Notes under the pieces: generated by a model
Database searches by the model: none
What the model saw: the letters and a program-made list of their open reading frames with translations, nothing else
What the model was told of the DNA's origin: nothing
Made by a program: the position numbers and the translations under genes
In this document: in pieces, positions 4,704-5,357 of the stretch
How the letters are laid out: every line of letters begins with the position of its first letter
Position numbering within the stretch: the first letter of the stretch is position 1
Source: an uncultured Alphaproteobacteria bacterium
GTDB lineage: Bacteria > Pseudomonadota > Alphaproteobacteria > Rickettsiales > UBA1997
Direction: 5' to 3'
Length of the DNA stretch: 5,357 nt
Assembly (NCBI GenBank): GCA_903898475.1
Contig: CAIUFU010000173.1
Coordinates: 1-5,357 of the forward strand

Positions 4704-5357
4704 ATGAAAAACATCCTTTTAACCAGACCGCACGAGCATTCGCGTGAGTTAGCAGAGCTTCTAGAAAAAGCCGGATTTAGCGCATTTATTGAGCCACTTT
4801 TTGTAGTGAAGAAAAACTCAGTTACCAAAAGAAACCCAAGCCAAAACTCTGCCGTAATTATCACCAGCGCCAATGCTTGCGATGCCGTAATTGATTTTGG
4901 ATTTTCTAAAGATGTAAAAATTTTTTCTGTCGGTAAAAAAACTGCCAAAAAATTAATCGCTCACGGATTTACTAACATTATTACGCCGCCCGAAAATTCC
5001 GCAGAATCTCTTAAAAATTTAATTGTCACAACTGCAGATCAATCATGCGAGATCCTTTATTTTCAAGGATCCGCCGTCACCCTGGATTTTCAAAGCGAGT
5101 TACAAAATGTCACCAATATTTTAGCTTACGAAACATTCGCCAACGAAAATTTCTCAACCGAATTTCTAAAAATTTCTCAGCAAAAAACTTTCGACCAAGT
5201 TTTGCTCTTCTCGCAAAATTCCGCGCAAATATTTTTTAAATTAGCGGCGCGGCACAATCTGCTTGAATATTTTGCGACCTCGCAAATATTGTGTTTGAGT
5301 GAGAAAATTCTTGATTGCGTGAAAAAATTTGGATTCACCAATTCCACAACTTTTGCA
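4704..5357 (+). CDS. hemD: Uroporphyrinogen-III synthase, partial (C-terminus off the right edge)
   Basis: An open frame from ATG 4704 reaches the window edge with no stop, giving 218 residues of an enzyme usually about 230-260 long, so probably only the last part is missing. HemD cyclises hydroxymethylbilane to uroporphyrinogen III with inversion of ring D, in cytoplasmic tetrapyrrole synthesis. The fold is two similar lobes. Family landmarks are ILLTRP (4-9), ITSANA (53-58), SVGKKTA (75-81), ILYFQG (117-122) opening the second half, ILAYET (139-144), LLFSQNSAQIF (167-177) and CLSEKI (197-202). The family is poorly conserved in sequence, with few invariant residues, so the call rests on the ordered set of motifs. 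No Shine-Dalgarno sequence or clear promoter is visible. It is divergent from sucC across 97 bp. Shadow frames at 4700-4948 (minus) and 5045-5239 (plus) are not genes. Confidence 0.9.
   Translation, partial: MKNILLTRPHEHSRELAELLEKAGFSAFIEPLFVVKKNSVTKRNPSQNSAVIITSANACDAVIDFGFSKDVKIFSVGKKTAKKLIAHGFTNIITPPENSAESLKNLIVTTADQSCEILYFQGSAVTLDFQSELQNVTNILAYETFANENFSTEFLKISQQKTFDQVLLFSQNSAQIFFKLAARHNLLEYFATSQILCLSEKILDCVKKFGFTNSTTFA

Noticed and set aside
4700..4948. 82-residue minus-strand open frame at the start of hemD
   Set aside because: It is antisense to the ordered HemD motifs ILLTRP, ITSANA and VGKKTA.

Overview
This window carries core metabolism and DNA-repair genes of a bacterium, most likely an alphaproteobacterium. 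The moderately AT-rich composition, the Rickettsiales-like RecA and succinyl-CoA synthetase proteins, and the class III prepilin with a lectin-like ectodomain point towards Rickettsiales or a related host-associated lineage. That placement comes from remembered family resemblance, not from a search.

Layout, left to right. At 1-491 (minus) is the N-terminal part of a prepilin-type protein that runs off the left edge. At 572-1063 (minus) is a small secreted protein of unknown function with six cysteines. At 1149-1225 (minus) is a complete tRNA-Arg(ACG) gene with an encoded CCA end. Positions 1226-1434 hold no gene but are rich in structure: AT-rich and GC-rich hairpins, two terminator-like hairpins, and an exact 21-bp second copy of the tRNA 5' end. 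At 1435-2493, 2522-3406 and 3419-4606 (all minus) lie recA, sucD and sucC, transcribed in the order sucC-sucD-recA with gaps of only 12 and 28 bp and one clear terminator after recA. A 97-bp divergent intergenic region follows. At 4704-5357 (plus) is hemD, cut by the right edge.

How the genes relate. SucC and SucD form the two-subunit succinyl-CoA synthetase of the TCA cycle. HemD, read divergently, makes uroporphyrinogen III in tetrapyrrole synthesis; in alphaproteobacteria that pathway starts from succinyl-CoA plus glycine, so the pair is metabolically adjacent, although this may be coincidence. RecA appears to be the last gene of the sucCD transcription unit and has no visible SOS box just upstream. 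The left third (pilin and Cys-rich secreted protein) is an envelope or surface region, separated from the housekeeping operon by the tRNA and the hairpin-rich spacer.

I found no convincing new multi-gene system. The feature that best repays a second look is the tRNA-Arg 5'-end duplication bracketing a compact hairpin-rich element at about 1207-1388. Next are the RecA operon context with its basic C-terminal tail, and the pilin with a lectin-like domain.
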